Of a stretch of DNA of 64,000 nucleotides, positions 17,994 to 26,022 are shown piece after piece. Source of the stretch: Brucella anthropi_A (GTDB lineage: Bacteria; Pseudomonadota; Alphaproteobacteria; Rhizobiales; Rhizobiaceae); NCBI RefSeq assembly GCF_046630315.1, contig NZ_LQBD01000002.1, forward strand, positions 109,262-173,261. Reading direction: 5' to 3'. Under the pieces are notes generated by a model. That model worked only from the letters and a program-made list of their open reading frames with translations, was not told the DNA's origin and made no database searches. Numbering within the stretch: the first letter of the stretch is position 1; each line of letters begins with the position of its first letter. The position numbers and the translations under genes are program-made.

Positions 17994-18812
17994 ATGAAAG
18001 TCGTTCTGTTCTGCGGCGGTCTTGGAACCAGAATCCGCGAGTATTCGGAGACTATCCCGAAGCCGATGATCCCGCTCGGCCACCAGCCGATCCTGCATCA
18101 TGTCATGGAATATTACAGCGACTACGGGCACGACGATTTCGTCCTGTGCCTGGGCTACAAGGCCAATGTCGTGAAGGATTTCTTCCTGACGATCCGCCCG
18201 CAGACCTTTGCCGACTGTGTGGTTTCCGATGGCGGGCGCAATGTGCGGCTGCTTGAGGACGTGGATCGCGACTGGAGCGTGACGCTGCTCGATACGGGCA
18301 TCTGGCGCAATATCGGTGAAAGGCTGTGGAGCGCCCGCTCGCATGTGGCGAATGAGGAGATGTTCCTCGCCAATTACAGCGACGGGCTCAGCGATGTCGA
18401 TCTTGACGACATGACGGAACGTTTTCGCGCCAGCGGCAAGATTGCCTGCTTTCTGGCCGTTCGTCCGCCGCTGACCTATCACCTTGCCGATATTGCCGAG
18501 GGCGGCGACGTGCGGGCTTTCCGCACCTCGAACACGTCGGATATCTGGATCAATGGCGGCTATTTCCTCTTCCGCAGGGAAATCTTCGACTATATGCGCG
18601 AGGGCGAGGAACTGGTGCTGGAACCGTTTGGCCGCCTCATCGCAGAGAACCAGTTGATGGCCTATAAATATGAGGGCTTCTGGCGCTCCATGGATACGCT
18701 GCGCGACTGGCAGACGCTCGAGGATATGGTGGAGAAGGGCGACATGCCCTGGAAGCGGCACAAGGCGGAACAGGCCGCACGGCGGGCCACCAATGTCGCG
18801 ATAGCGCTATGA
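17994..18812 (+). CDS. rfbF: Glucose-1-phosphate cytidylyltransferase
   Basis: Nucleotidyltransferase of 272 residues that makes CDP-glucose from glucose-1-phosphate and CTP, the first step to CDP-linked deoxy and branched sugars. The signature GGLGTRIREYSETIPKPM is the nucleotide-binding loop with the activating arginine and lysine. YSDGLSDVD supplies the metal-binding aspartate and INGGYFLFRREIFDY the sugar-binding region. Length (about 257 in Salmonella) and motifs separate it from the dTTP-dependent RmlA family. GAGGAG within the upstream gene's end is its ribosome site, and its stop overlaps the PIG-L start. No CDP-glucose 4,6-dehydratase gene is seen in the window. Confidence 0.92.
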   Translation: MKVVLFCGGLGTRIREYSETIPKPMIPLGHQPILHHVMEYYSDYGHDDFVLCLGYKANVVKDFFLTIRPQTFADCVVSDGGRNVRLLEDVDRDWSVTLLDTGIWRNIGERLWSARSHVANEEMFLANYSDGLSDVDLDDMTERFRASGKIACFLAVRPPLTYHLADIAEGGDVRAFRTSNTSDIWINGGYFLFRREIFDYMREGEELVLEPFGRLIAENQLMAYKYEGFWRSMDTLRDWQTLEDMVEKGDMPWKRHKAEQAARRATNVAIAL

Positions 18813-19465
18813 TCGATCTGCGTTCGCTCGCAAGTCACAGCCGCCCGCTGCAACTGCTTTGTCTGGGCGCGCATTCCGACGATATCGAGATCGGCTGCGG
18901 CGGCACGCTTATGGGCCTGATCGAGAGCGGCACGCCGCTGCATGTGGAGTGGTGCGTGCTGTCGGGGAACGAGAAACGGCATGCCGAGGCCGAGGCTTCC
19001 GCCCGCGATTTCCTGCGCGGGGCGGACAGTTTCCATATCCATCTTGCCTCTTTCGAGGACAGCTATTTTCCGGCGCAGGGCCGCGACATCAAGCAATGGC
19101 TGATCGGGCAGCGCGGGCGAGGGCAGCCGGATATGGTCTTCACCCATCGCCGGGGCGACGCCCATCAGGATCACCGCACGGTCAACGAACTGACATGGAA
19201 CCTGTTTCGGGATCAGGTGATCCTCGAATATGAAATTCCGAAATGGGATGGCGATCTGGGGCAGCCCAATGCCTATTCGGCGCTGTCGGCTCCGATCCTG
19301 GATCGCAAGATCGACCTGTTGATGAAGCATTTTGGTTCCCAGCGGTCGAAGGACTGGTTCGACGCGGAAACCTTTCGCGGGCTTGCCCGCTTGCGCGGCA
19401 TGGAATGCCGCGCGCCCGAGACTTACGCCGAGGCCTTCCATGCCCGCAAGCTGCGGCTGTTCTAA
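18809..19465 (+). CDS. PIG-L family (LmbE-like) deacetylase
   Basis: Zinc-dependent N-deacetylase-type protein of 218 residues. LGAHSDDIEIGCGGT is the AHxDDE-type metal-binding motif with Ser for Pro, and HRRGDAHQDHR provides the second histidine site. Known family members deacetylate GlcNAc-inositol, mycothiol precursors and N-acyl sugars. The ATGA overlap with the cytidylyltransferase gene suggests action on a sugar of the same branched pathway. It ends the plus-strand polysaccharide run and meets the convergent emrA-like gene with a 4-bp 3' overlap. Confidence 0.9.
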   Translation: MIDLRSLASHSRPLQLLCLGAHSDDIEIGCGGTLMGLIESGTPLHVEWCVLSGNEKRHAEAEASARDFLRGADSFHIHLASFEDSYFPAQGRDIKQWLIGQRGRGQPDMVFTHRRGDAHQDHRTVNELTWNLFRDQVILEYEIPKWDGDLGQPNAYSALSAPILDRKIDLLMKHFGSQRSKDWFDAETFRGLARLRGMECRAPETYAEAFHARKLRLF

Positions 19466-20514
19466 TTTTTTATCGGTTCCGCATTGGTGTCGACACGGAC
19501 GACGACCGACATGCCGGGCGCCAGGCGGGCCGCATCCGGCTGATCTTCATCGATGGCGATGCGAACGGAAAGACGCTGCGTGATCTTGGTGAAGTTGCCG
19601 GTCGCATTGTCCGATTTGATGACGCTGAATTCGGAACCCGCGGCAGGCGCAAAGGCCTGGATATGCCCCGTCAGCTCGGCATGACGCAGCGCATCGACGG
19701 TGAAGGTGACCGGCTGGCCGACCTTCATGCCGTAGAGTTGCGTTTCCTTGAAATTCGCCATCACCCATTTGGTCTTCGGCACGAGGGAGACGAGCTGCGT
19801 TCCCGCCGTCACATATTGACCGAGCCGCACGCCCACTTCGCCCAGCGTGCCGTCGCGCGGGGCGAGGATGCGGGTGTTTTGCAGGTCGATCCGCGCCAGT
19901 TCGACGGTCGCTTCCGCATTGGCGATATCGGCATTGAGGCTGTCACGATTGACGATGATGGATTGCAGGTCCTGCTGGGCGACGGCGAGCGCTGCCTGCG
20001 CTTCCGCGACGGAGGCCTCGGCCTGAAGCAGGGTGCCATGCGCGGTGTCGGCGGAACTTTGCGTTGTCACGCCGCGCGGCAGCAGGGCCTCGACCCGCCT
20101 GGCGCTGGCTTTTGCCACCTCTAATGCCGCCTTCGCGCCGGAAATCTGCGCCTGCCGCGACTGGATTGTCGCTTCCGCCGAACGCTGGCTCTGTTGCGAA
20201 TTGGCAAGGGCTGCCTTCTTGCTGTCGAGCGCGGCCAGCGCCTGATCGAGCTTCTGCCGATAGCTGCGGCTGTCGATCTCGAACAGGAGGTCGCCCTGTT
20301 TCACCGTCTGATAGTCGTTGACATTGACCTTGGTGACATAACCGGCAACCTGCGGGCTGATAACCGTCACCTGGCCGCGGACATAGGCGTTGTCGGTCGT
20401 CTCGACGCTGTGTTTGAAAGGCGGCAACTGCCACGCCCACAGCACCATCAGAACGCCTGCAAGGCCGATGATGAGGGCAAGACCACCGCGAATATACTGT
20501 TTTCCAACTGACAT
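19462..20514 (-). CDS. emrA: HlyD/EmrA-type membrane fusion protein
   Basis: Periplasmic adaptor of 350 residues for drug efflux. One N-terminal membrane helix (about residues 10-30) is followed by the lipoyl/barrel segment TDNAYVRGQVTVISPQVAG, a long alpha-helical coiled coil rich in Ala, Gln and Ser (about residues 85-210), and the second half-lipoyl piece RILAPRDGTLG. The ATG at 20514 is preferred; an in-frame TTG two codons earlier also exists, and neither has a strong ribosome site. It lies 18 bp downstream of the MFS gene and pairs with it to form an inner-membrane/periplasm pump, probably with a TolC-type protein encoded elsewhere. Confidence 0.92.
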   Translation of the reverse strand: MSVGKQYIRGGLALIIGLAGVLMVLWAWQLPPFKHSVETTDNAYVRGQVTVISPQVAGYVTKVNVNDYQTVKQGDLLFEIDSRSYRQKLDQALAALDSKKAALANSQQSQRSAEATIQSRQAQISGAKAALEVAKASARRVEALLPRGVTTQSSADTAHGTLLQAEASVAEAQAALAVAQQDLQSIIVNRDSLNADIANAEATVELARIDLQNTRILAPRDGTLGEVGVRLGQYVTAGTQLVSLVPKTKWVMANFKETQLYGMKVGQPVTFTVDALRHAELTGHIQAFAPAAGSEFSVIKSDNATGNFTKITQRLSVRIAIDEDQPDAARLAPGMSVVVRVDTNAEPIKN

Positions 20515-20532
20515 TTTCAAAGACTCGTCGAT

Positions 20533-22176
20533 TTAACCGGCCGCAGCGCTGTGGCGGCGGGCCTGCATGTTTTCATAGAGGCGATAGGCGATCAGGCAAG
20601 CGAGCGAGAGGACCGCAATGACGGAGATCGCGAGAAAAGCATCATTATAGGACAGCACCGTCGCCTCCTTCGTGACCTGCTTCCCCAGAAGCGCCAGCCC
20701 TTCGGCCTTTGTCAGCCCCTGATCGGCCAGCACTTTCGCATAGGTGCCCGACAGCGCCTGAACGCGCGCCGCGACGACGGGATTGGACATGACCAGCTGT
20801 TCCACCAGATGGGCGGAATGGTACTTTTCGCGGATGGCGATGAAGCTGCCGAACACGGCGGAACCGATCAGACCGCCAATATTCTGCGTGAACAGGAAGA
20901 TGACGATGAAGCTCGTCGTATAGGTTGGTCCCTGTTTCTGGGCCTTGGTAAGGCCCGCAAGCATGGCCGGAGGCAGAAACAGCGCGCCGCCGAAGGCGAT
21001 CAGGCCCTGGCTCAGATAGGCATTGTGCGGACGGGTGAGGTTCGTGGCGTGGCTGTCCAGAAAGGCCCCGACCGCGATGAAGACCAGCGCCAGGCCGAAG
21101 ATGACGGGAACGCGCTCCAGCCTCATCCACATGCCGCAGGCGATGCCGCCCGCTAGCGAAGCGGCGAGAATGACCAGATAAAGGCCGCGGCTCTGACCAT
21201 CCTGCAGGCCGAATGCCTGAAAGAGGCCGACCGCGCCGGTCGTCTGCTCGGCAAGCACGATGCGGAAGATGAGCAGGGTCAGGGTAAAGCGCAGGATTTC
21301 CGGCGAAGCCAGCCAGTGCAGGTTCATCAAGGGCTGTTCGCGGTTGAGCTCGATTGCGGCGGCGCAGGCAAGTGCCGCGATTGAAATCGCAAGGCATATG
21401 CCGATCCACGGGGCTTCGAACCACCAGTAATTCTTTCCCTGCACCAGAATGACCGCAAGAAGGCCGAAACCGATGGCGATCAGCCCATAGGCGACGAAAT
21501 CCAGCCAGTGCAGCACTTTTGCGCGCGGCACCTGCGTCAGGGGCAGGACGTAAACGACGGCGAAGGCGGCAAGCGACAGGCCGATCTCGACCATATAGAC
21601 CTGCTGCCACTGGCCGATGTCGAACAGCAATGGCGAGATGACGCGGGCGAGCGGCCCTGCCGCGGCCGAACAGGTGAGCGCAAGGCTGAGACCCCACGTC
21701 CTTTTCTTGGACGGCGGAAAGGCTTCCAGCATGTAGAGAAAGCCGATCGTGGATATGGGCGCGGCGGCGGCGCCAGCAATGAAGCGGACCGGGATCGCGG
21801 ACCAGATGTCATAGACGAGCAAATGCAGCAGGGAGGAAATGAGAAAGACGCCGATTGCGATTTCCGCAAAACGCCGAAGGCCGAATTGCGTGCGGATCTT
21901 GACGAGAAGGATGGTCAGGCTGGCATAAGGCGCCATATAGGCGGCGACCAGCCAGGAGGTTTCCGTCAGTGTTGCGCCGAGCGAGCCCTGTATCTGCTGC
22001 GTATTGGCCGAGATGAAATACATGCTGAGGCCGCGTGTCGACCACATGAGGACGGATGCGGCGATGTAGATGGCCGACATATAGAGCGGCATATGCGGCG
22101 CGGGCGCCTGCGCCGCAGCCGTGTCGCCGGTCGGTGAGGCCGGTTGCGGCTCGCTCTGCGTTGTTTCTTCCGGCAT
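20533..22176 (-). CDS. emrB: EmrB/QacA-type DHA2 multidrug MFS transporter
   Basis: Proton-driven drug exporter of 547 residues with about fourteen membrane helices, as expected of the DHA2 family. A hydrophilic Pro/Gln/Ala-rich N-terminus (residues 1-28) precedes the first helix. A C-terminal periplasmic loop between the last helices (around VVAARVQALSGTYAKVLADQG) is typical of EmrB-like pumps that work with an EmrA adaptor. It starts 4 bp after the marR stop and is followed by emrA, giving the standard marR-emrB-emrA operon. Substrates cannot be predicted; organic acids, detergents or plant phenolics are typical for Rhizobiales homologues. Confidence 0.92.
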   Translation of the reverse strand: MPEETTQSEPQPASPTGDTAAAQAPAPHMPLYMSAIYIAASVLMWSTRGLSMYFISANTQQIQGSLGATLTETSWLVAAYMAPYASLTILLVKIRTQFGLRRFAEIAIGVFLISSLLHLLVYDIWSAIPVRFIAGAAAAPISTIGFLYMLEAFPPSKKRTWGLSLALTCSAAAGPLARVISPLLFDIGQWQQVYMVEIGLSLAAFAVVYVLPLTQVPRAKVLHWLDFVAYGLIAIGFGLLAVILVQGKNYWWFEAPWIGICLAISIAALACAAAIELNREQPLMNLHWLASPEILRFTLTLLIFRIVLAEQTTGAVGLFQAFGLQDGQSRGLYLVILAASLAGGIACGMWMRLERVPVIFGLALVFIAVGAFLDSHATNLTRPHNAYLSQGLIAFGGALFLPPAMLAGLTKAQKQGPTYTTSFIVIFLFTQNIGGLIGSAVFGSFIAIREKYHSAHLVEQLVMSNPVVAARVQALSGTYAKVLADQGLTKAEGLALLGKQVTKEATVLSYNDAFLAISVIAVLSLACLIAYRLYENMQARRHSAAAG

Positions 22177-22180
22177 GGAT

Positions 22181-22639
22181 TCAGCGGTCTTTGCCCGCGA
22201 GCGTCATCTCTGCCGTCCGGCTGATTTCCTGAAGCACGGAAAGTGCCGCTTCCAGCGACGGCCTGTCGATGCGGTGCAGCAGCTCCGACCGGATGGCGCG
22301 GGTGATGTCCTGCAACTCTCGAACCTGCGTCTGCGCGGCATCCGTCAGTTCGATGCGCTTGGCGCGGCGGTCGCCCTCGACCGCGGCACGGTAGATCATG
22401 CCCTGCTTTTCCAGACCATCCAGAAGGCGCACCACCGAAGGGTGCTCGATTTCCAGCGCATCGGCCAGCTCGCGCTGGTTCCAGTCGCGCTGCCGGGCGA
22501 GAAGCAGGAGCACGCGGGCGCGCGCCAGCGTCAGCCCGCGCTCGCGGACGCGGGAATCGAACAGGTTGCGCATTTTGCGCGCGGCCGTGGAAAGTTCCAT
22601 CGTGAAGGCCGCTTCGAGATCATGGTGTGACTGGGACAT
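22181..22639 (-). CDS. MarR-family transcriptional repressor of the efflux operon
   Basis: Winged-helix dimeric repressor of 152 residues. The DNA-binding region is NQRELADALEIEHPSVVRLLDGLEKQGMI, followed by the wing with the conserved D-R-R-A-K segment. MarR proteins beside EmrAB pumps usually repress the operon until a phenolic ligand binds. The start at 22639 gives the usual MarR length; the in-frame extension upstream crosses the promoter. No ribosome site is visible before this ATG, and a candidate -10 (CATAAT, 22653-22658) lies only 13 bp away, so the mRNA may have a very short leader. Two palindromes directly upstream are likely its own operators. Confidence 0.9.
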   Translation of the reverse strand: MSQSHHDLEAAFTMELSTAARKMRNLFDSRVRERGLTLARARVLLLLARQRDWNQRELADALEIEHPSVVRLLDGLEKQGMIYRAAVEGDRRAKRIELTDAAQTQVRELQDITRAIRSELLHRIDRPSLEAALSVLQEISRTAEMTLAGKDR

Positions 22640-22680
22640 TGTATAGCTATCTATTATGTGTGTGGCTATATATAGCGATA
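22640..22680 (-). promoter_or_regulatory. marR-emrBA promoter with two palindromic operators
   Basis: The perfect 12-bp palindrome GCTATATATAGC (22665-22676) lies just upstream of a candidate -10 (CATAAT, minus strand, 22653-22658), in the usual -35/-10 spacer. A second palindrome, ATAGCTAT (22643-22650), sits between the -10 and the marR start. This is the expected layout for MarR autorepression. The palindromes are seen; MarR binding is inferred. Confidence 0.62.
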
Positions 22681-22815
22681 TTTGCTCGCCAATCAATGGG
22701 TTTGATGCATTTTGGAGCCCCGGATAAAAAATATGCGGCTTCGGGAACAAATCGCGGCCGAAAATTGTCTTAAGTCCATATCGCATGGCGCGATTGGAAC
22801 TCTGTGAGGTAGATC

Positions 22816-23196
22816 ATGAAAACGCTCGGTTTTATGTCCGTATTGGCGGTCGCGGCGGTGGCGGCTTCAGCCGCCCTGGCCGCATCGCCTGCCAAGACGA
22901 TGGAAAGCGCGAAAGGGCAGGTTTTGACGGGCGCCAGGGACATGACGCTCTACACTTTCGACAAGGATGGCAAGGGGCAGTCCAACTGCTATGACAGCTG
23001 CGCGAAGAACTGGCCGCCCTTTACGGCGATGAAGGGGGCGAAGGCTTCCGGCTCCTATACGCTGGTCAAGCGCAAGGATGGGAGCCGGCAATGGGCAAAG
23101 GATGGAATGCCGCTCTATTACTGGGTGAAGGACCGGAAGCCCGGCGACGTGACCGGAGACGGCGTGAACGGCGTCTGGCACGCAGCAAGGCCCTGA
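22816..23196 (+). CDS. Secreted COG4315-type repeat protein
   Basis: Small exported protein of 126 residues. A signal peptide (about residues 1-23, ending ALA-AS) lacks the lipobox cysteine, so it is periplasmic or secreted rather than a lipoprotein. Two family repeats follow: LYTFDKDGKGQSNCYDSCAKNWPPF and a second ending LYYWVKDRKPGDVTGDG-x-NGVWH. The two cysteines in NCYDSC probably form a disulfide. The function of this family is unknown, though members often appear with stress or envelope genes. The start has a GAGG ribosome site. It is transcribed alone, divergent from marR across 176 bp. Confidence 0.87.
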   Translation: MKTLGFMSVLAVAAVAASAALAASPAKTMESAKGQVLTGARDMTLYTFDKDGKGQSNCYDSCAKNWPPFTAMKGAKASGSYTLVKRKDGSRQWAKDGMPLYYWVKDRKPGDVTGDGVNGVWHAARP

Positions 23197-23240
23197 GGGC
23201 GACATGAGCCGCAGGCGGCGGTTTCGAGGCTGAAGACGTG

Positions 23241-24179
23241 CTATCGATAATCGCCGAAAGCGCGGATCATCCCGTCCCTGGAACTGCCGCTGGCAATCAG
23301 CGCGGCAAGCAGGATGCGGGCCTGGCCGGGGCGAAGCGTATGCGCGTGCATGGCTCCGGCCTCGGCAAGATCATATCCGCCGCCGCCGCCGCCATAGCCG
23401 GGGGTCAACCGGCCTTCCGGCACGCGGCTTGAAACCGCAACGGCGATATTGCGGCGCGAACATTCGCGGACAGCCTCGACAACGCATGGCGTGGTGTTGC
23501 CCGACCCGAGTGCCGCAAGAACGATGCCGCTGGCGCCCGCTGCAAGGCTTGCTTCGATATGGAGGGCGTCGCACCCCGGATAAATGGCAATCGTGTCGAT
23601 GCGAGCGCCGCCCACGGGGGCGGCAAGCGCCGGGCTTTCGGTCCGGACCGGATGGGCGGAGCGAAAGGCGTCGGCATTGTCGCTGCTGAACTTGTAGGCC
23701 CCCCAGGCGGGGACGACCCGCCCGCCGAAGGCGATCAGCACGCCCTTGCCGGCATTGGCCGGGTCGCAGGCAAGCCGAATGGCGGCGGCGAGATTATCGG
23801 GGCCGTCCGATTGCGGATGATCGGCGGTGAACTGCGCGCCGGTGAAGATCACCGGCTTGCCGATGCGGCGCTGGAGATGCACCAGCAGCGCCGTTTCCTC
23901 CATCGCGTCCGTGCCATGCAGGACGATGACGCCATCGACCGCGCCATCGTTCAGCGCGGTGCCGACGGCATCGCTGATGCGCTGCATGTCCGACAGGGTC
24001 AGGCTTGCGGAATCCTTCGCCATCAGGTCGACCGGGCGAAGCTCCGCCTCGCGGTCCGGCACGAAACCCAGAAGATCCCCGCCCGACAGGACCGGTATGC
24101 TTGCTCCGTCTTCCCCGCGCTTGCTGGCAATGGTGCCGCCGGTGGCGATCAGCGCGATGGAAGGCTTTGCAAATGTCAT
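23241..24179 (-). CDS. L-asparaginase (type I/II-like, cytoplasmic)
   Basis: Amidohydrolase of 312 residues converting asparagine to aspartate and ammonia. The nucleophile threonine is T16 in ATGGTIAS, the second catalytic threonine T90 lies in HGTDAMEETA, and the lysine is in GKPVIFTGAQ. No signal peptide is present, so it should be cytoplasmic. A run of six glycines near the C-terminus, encoded by repeated GGC codons, is an unusual insertion. The ATG at 24179 is at the family's normal N-terminus; the long upstream extension overlaps the permease gene and is spurious. It lies 14 bp downstream of the permease gene, forming a transport-and-hydrolysis operon. Confidence 0.92.
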   Translation of the reverse strand: MTFAKPSIALIATGGTIASKRGEDGASIPVLSGGDLLGFVPDREAELRPVDLMAKDSASLTLSDMQRISDAVGTALNDGAVDGVIVLHGTDAMEETALLVHLQRRIGKPVIFTGAQFTADHPQSDGPDNLAAAIRLACDPANAGKGVLIAFGGRVVPAWGAYKFSSDNADAFRSAHPVRTESPALAAPVGGARIDTIAIYPGCDALHIEASLAAGASGIVLAALGSGNTTPCVVEAVRECSRRNIAVAVSSRVPEGRLTPGYGGGGGGYDLAEAGAMHAHTLRPGQARILLAALIASGSSRDGMIRAFGDYR

Positions 24180-24193
24180 ATTTCCGAATCCTC

Positions 24194-25663
24194 TCACTGA
24201 CCGGGGATGCCGGCATCTACAGCAGGTTCGGCGGCAAGTCGATGGATGCGTCCACGCATCATATACCAGCCGAGGATGAGGGCCGGGCCGATGATCGCGA
24301 GCGAGGCAATCGTCCAGGTGCCGACCGGATAGTCGAGCGCCATCAGGACCAGCACGCCAAGCAGGAAGGCAAGCGTGAGGATGCCGGTATAGGGCGCGCC
24401 GAACATGCGGAAATCCGGGCGCACGATTTCGCCGCAACGGGCAAGATACCACAATTTCAGCTGGCAAAGCACGATGACGCCCCATGCCGTGATGATGCCG
24501 AGCGCGGACAGGTTGAGCGCGATCTCAAAGGCCGCCGCAGGCACGAGGGCATTGAGAATGACGCCGATGACGGTGACGACGGCGGTGACTGCGATGCCCA
24601 TATAGGGAACGCCGTTCTTGTTCATCCTGGCCAGCGAGGCCGGCGCGGAGCCGGAAACCGCCATGGAATGCAGGATGCGCCCGGTGGAATAAAGGCCCGC
24701 ATTCAGCGACGACAGAACCGCGGTCAGGACGACGAGGTTCATGATGATATCCGCCCCCTCGATGCCGATCTTGCCGAAGAAGGTCACAAACGGGCTCTCA
24801 CCGGCGGAATAGGCGGTAGAGGGGAGAAGCAGCGACAGAAGCAGGACCGAACCCACATAAAAGACGAGCAGGCGGAAGACCACGGTGCGGATGGCGCCGG
24901 GCATGACCTTGCGCGGGTCTTCGGTTTCGCCGGCTGTGGTGCCCAAAAGCTCGATCGAGGCATAGGCGAAGACCACGCCCTGTATGACGATGAAGGCAGG
25001 CAATATGCCGTTCGGGAACAGGCCTCCATTATCCGTGATGATGCTGAACCCGGCCGTATGGCCGTCGATCGGCGTGCCGGACACGACGAAATAAATGCCG
25101 ACGGCAAGGAATGTGACCAGCGCGATGACCTTGATGAGGCTGAACCAGAATTCCAGTTCGCCGAACACCTTGACCGACAGGAGGTTCATCGACAGCACGA
25201 TGACAAGGGCAGTCAGCGCGAACATCCATTGGTCGATGCCCTGCAACCACGGCACATAATGCTTGAAGAAATTCATGTAGAGCGCAACCGCCGTCACGTC
25301 CGCCACCGATGTCATGGCCCAGTTGAGCCAGTACATCCAGCCCGCCACGAAAGCCAGCTTCTCGCCGTAGAACTCGCGCGCATAGGAGACGAAGGAACCG
25401 GAGCTGGGGCGGTGCATGATGAGCTCGCCAAGCGCGCGCAGAACCAGAAAGGCGAAGAAGCCGCACAAGGCATAGACGAAGACCAGCGCGGGGCCCGCCA
25501 TTGCCAGGCGTCCGCCTGCGCCGAGAAACAGCCCCGTGCCGATCGCGCCGCCGATGGCGATCATCTGGATCTGCCGCGGCTTCAGGGCCTTGTGAAAGCC
25601 GCGATCCTCTTCAATGAATAGTTCACGTTCAGCCGGTGTGGCTTTCATAGTTTCAATCGACAT
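24194..25663 (-). CDS. Amino acid permease, probably L-asparagine permease
   Basis: APC-superfamily amino acid:proton symporter of 489 residues with twelve predicted helices. KALKPRQIQMIAIGGAIGTGLF and the helix-1 segment LGAGGRLAMAGPA are typical of the AnsP/GabP/CycA group. The start at 25663 has a perfect GGGAGGAG ribosome site; upstream in-frame codons are not coding. The asparaginase gene follows 14 bp later, which supports asparagine as substrate, although related permeases carry GABA, proline or aromatic amino acids. The promoter region is the 359-bp gap to the FadR-type regulator gene. Confidence 0.88.
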   Translation of the reverse strand: MSIETMKATPAERELFIEEDRGFHKALKPRQIQMIAIGGAIGTGLFLGAGGRLAMAGPALVFVYALCGFFAFLVLRALGELIMHRPSSGSFVSYAREFYGEKLAFVAGWMYWLNWAMTSVADVTAVALYMNFFKHYVPWLQGIDQWMFALTALVIVLSMNLLSVKVFGELEFWFSLIKVIALVTFLAVGIYFVVSGTPIDGHTAGFSIITDNGGLFPNGILPAFIVIQGVVFAYASIELLGTTAGETEDPRKVMPGAIRTVVFRLLVFYVGSVLLLSLLLPSTAYSAGESPFVTFFGKIGIEGADIIMNLVVLTAVLSSLNAGLYSTGRILHSMAVSGSAPASLARMNKNGVPYMGIAVTAVVTVIGVILNALVPAAAFEIALNLSALGIITAWGVIVLCQLKLWYLARCGEIVRPDFRMFGAPYTGILTLAFLLGVLVLMALDYPVGTWTIASLAIIGPALILGWYMMRGRIHRLAAEPAVDAGIPGQ

Positions 25664-26022
25664 TGCTCCTCCCTGAGAGCGCGTTTTCAACAGGGGCCGC
25701 TCCGATGTGGAACGCCAATGGGGACACATCGCCAACCATGAAATGAGGACATGAAGTGCATCCCCATTTGGTGGGTATTCTGTAAAGCTGCATGACAGGT
25801 TTTGCGACGGTTTTAACGCATATCAGGGAAGGCGCGTCAAGTATTCGGCCTCAAATGAGGGGCCCCGGACAGATTCCGGACATATCGCGGAAAGGAAAAA
25901 ATCTGTGGGAAGAAAGCGTTACCGGCTTATGCTCGCCCGGCATGAAAATGCCGCCTCTGGCGGGCGCGGCTGGAATGACCGGTGCGAATCCTGCGCAAGG
26001 CAGCCGCCTTGCGCCTGTTGTG
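25664..26022 (-). promoter_or_regulatory. Upstream region of the asparagine permease operon with repeated AATGRGGA motifs
   Basis: A 359-bp gap. AATGGGGACA (25717-25726) and AATGAGGACA (25742-25751) are spaced 25 bp apart. An inverted copy, TCCCCATTTGG (25761-25771), pairs with CCAATGGGGA (25715-25724), and another AAATGAGG lies at 25853-25860. Clustered copies like these suggest an operator, perhaps for the FadR-type regulator encoded next door. The motifs are seen directly; the binding protein is inferred. Confidence 0.45.
25993..26014 (-). terminator. Hairpin after the FadR-type regulator gene
   Basis: A perfect 9-bp stem (GCGCAAGGC / GCCTTGCGC) with a 4-nt loop starts 8 bp past the regulator stop codon. 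No T-run follows on the minus strand, so it is a weak or factor-assisted terminator, or an RNA-stabilising hairpin. Confidence 0.45.

Noticed and set aside
23377..23398. CCG trinucleotide repeat in the asparaginase gene as a phase-variation switch
   Set aside because: A change of unit number keeps the frame and only alters a glycine run, so it cannot switch expression on and off.
24005..25621. 538-codon open frame antisense to the asparagine permease
   Set aside because: Hydrophilic low-complexity mirror of a membrane protein gene; no start signal and no recognisable domain.
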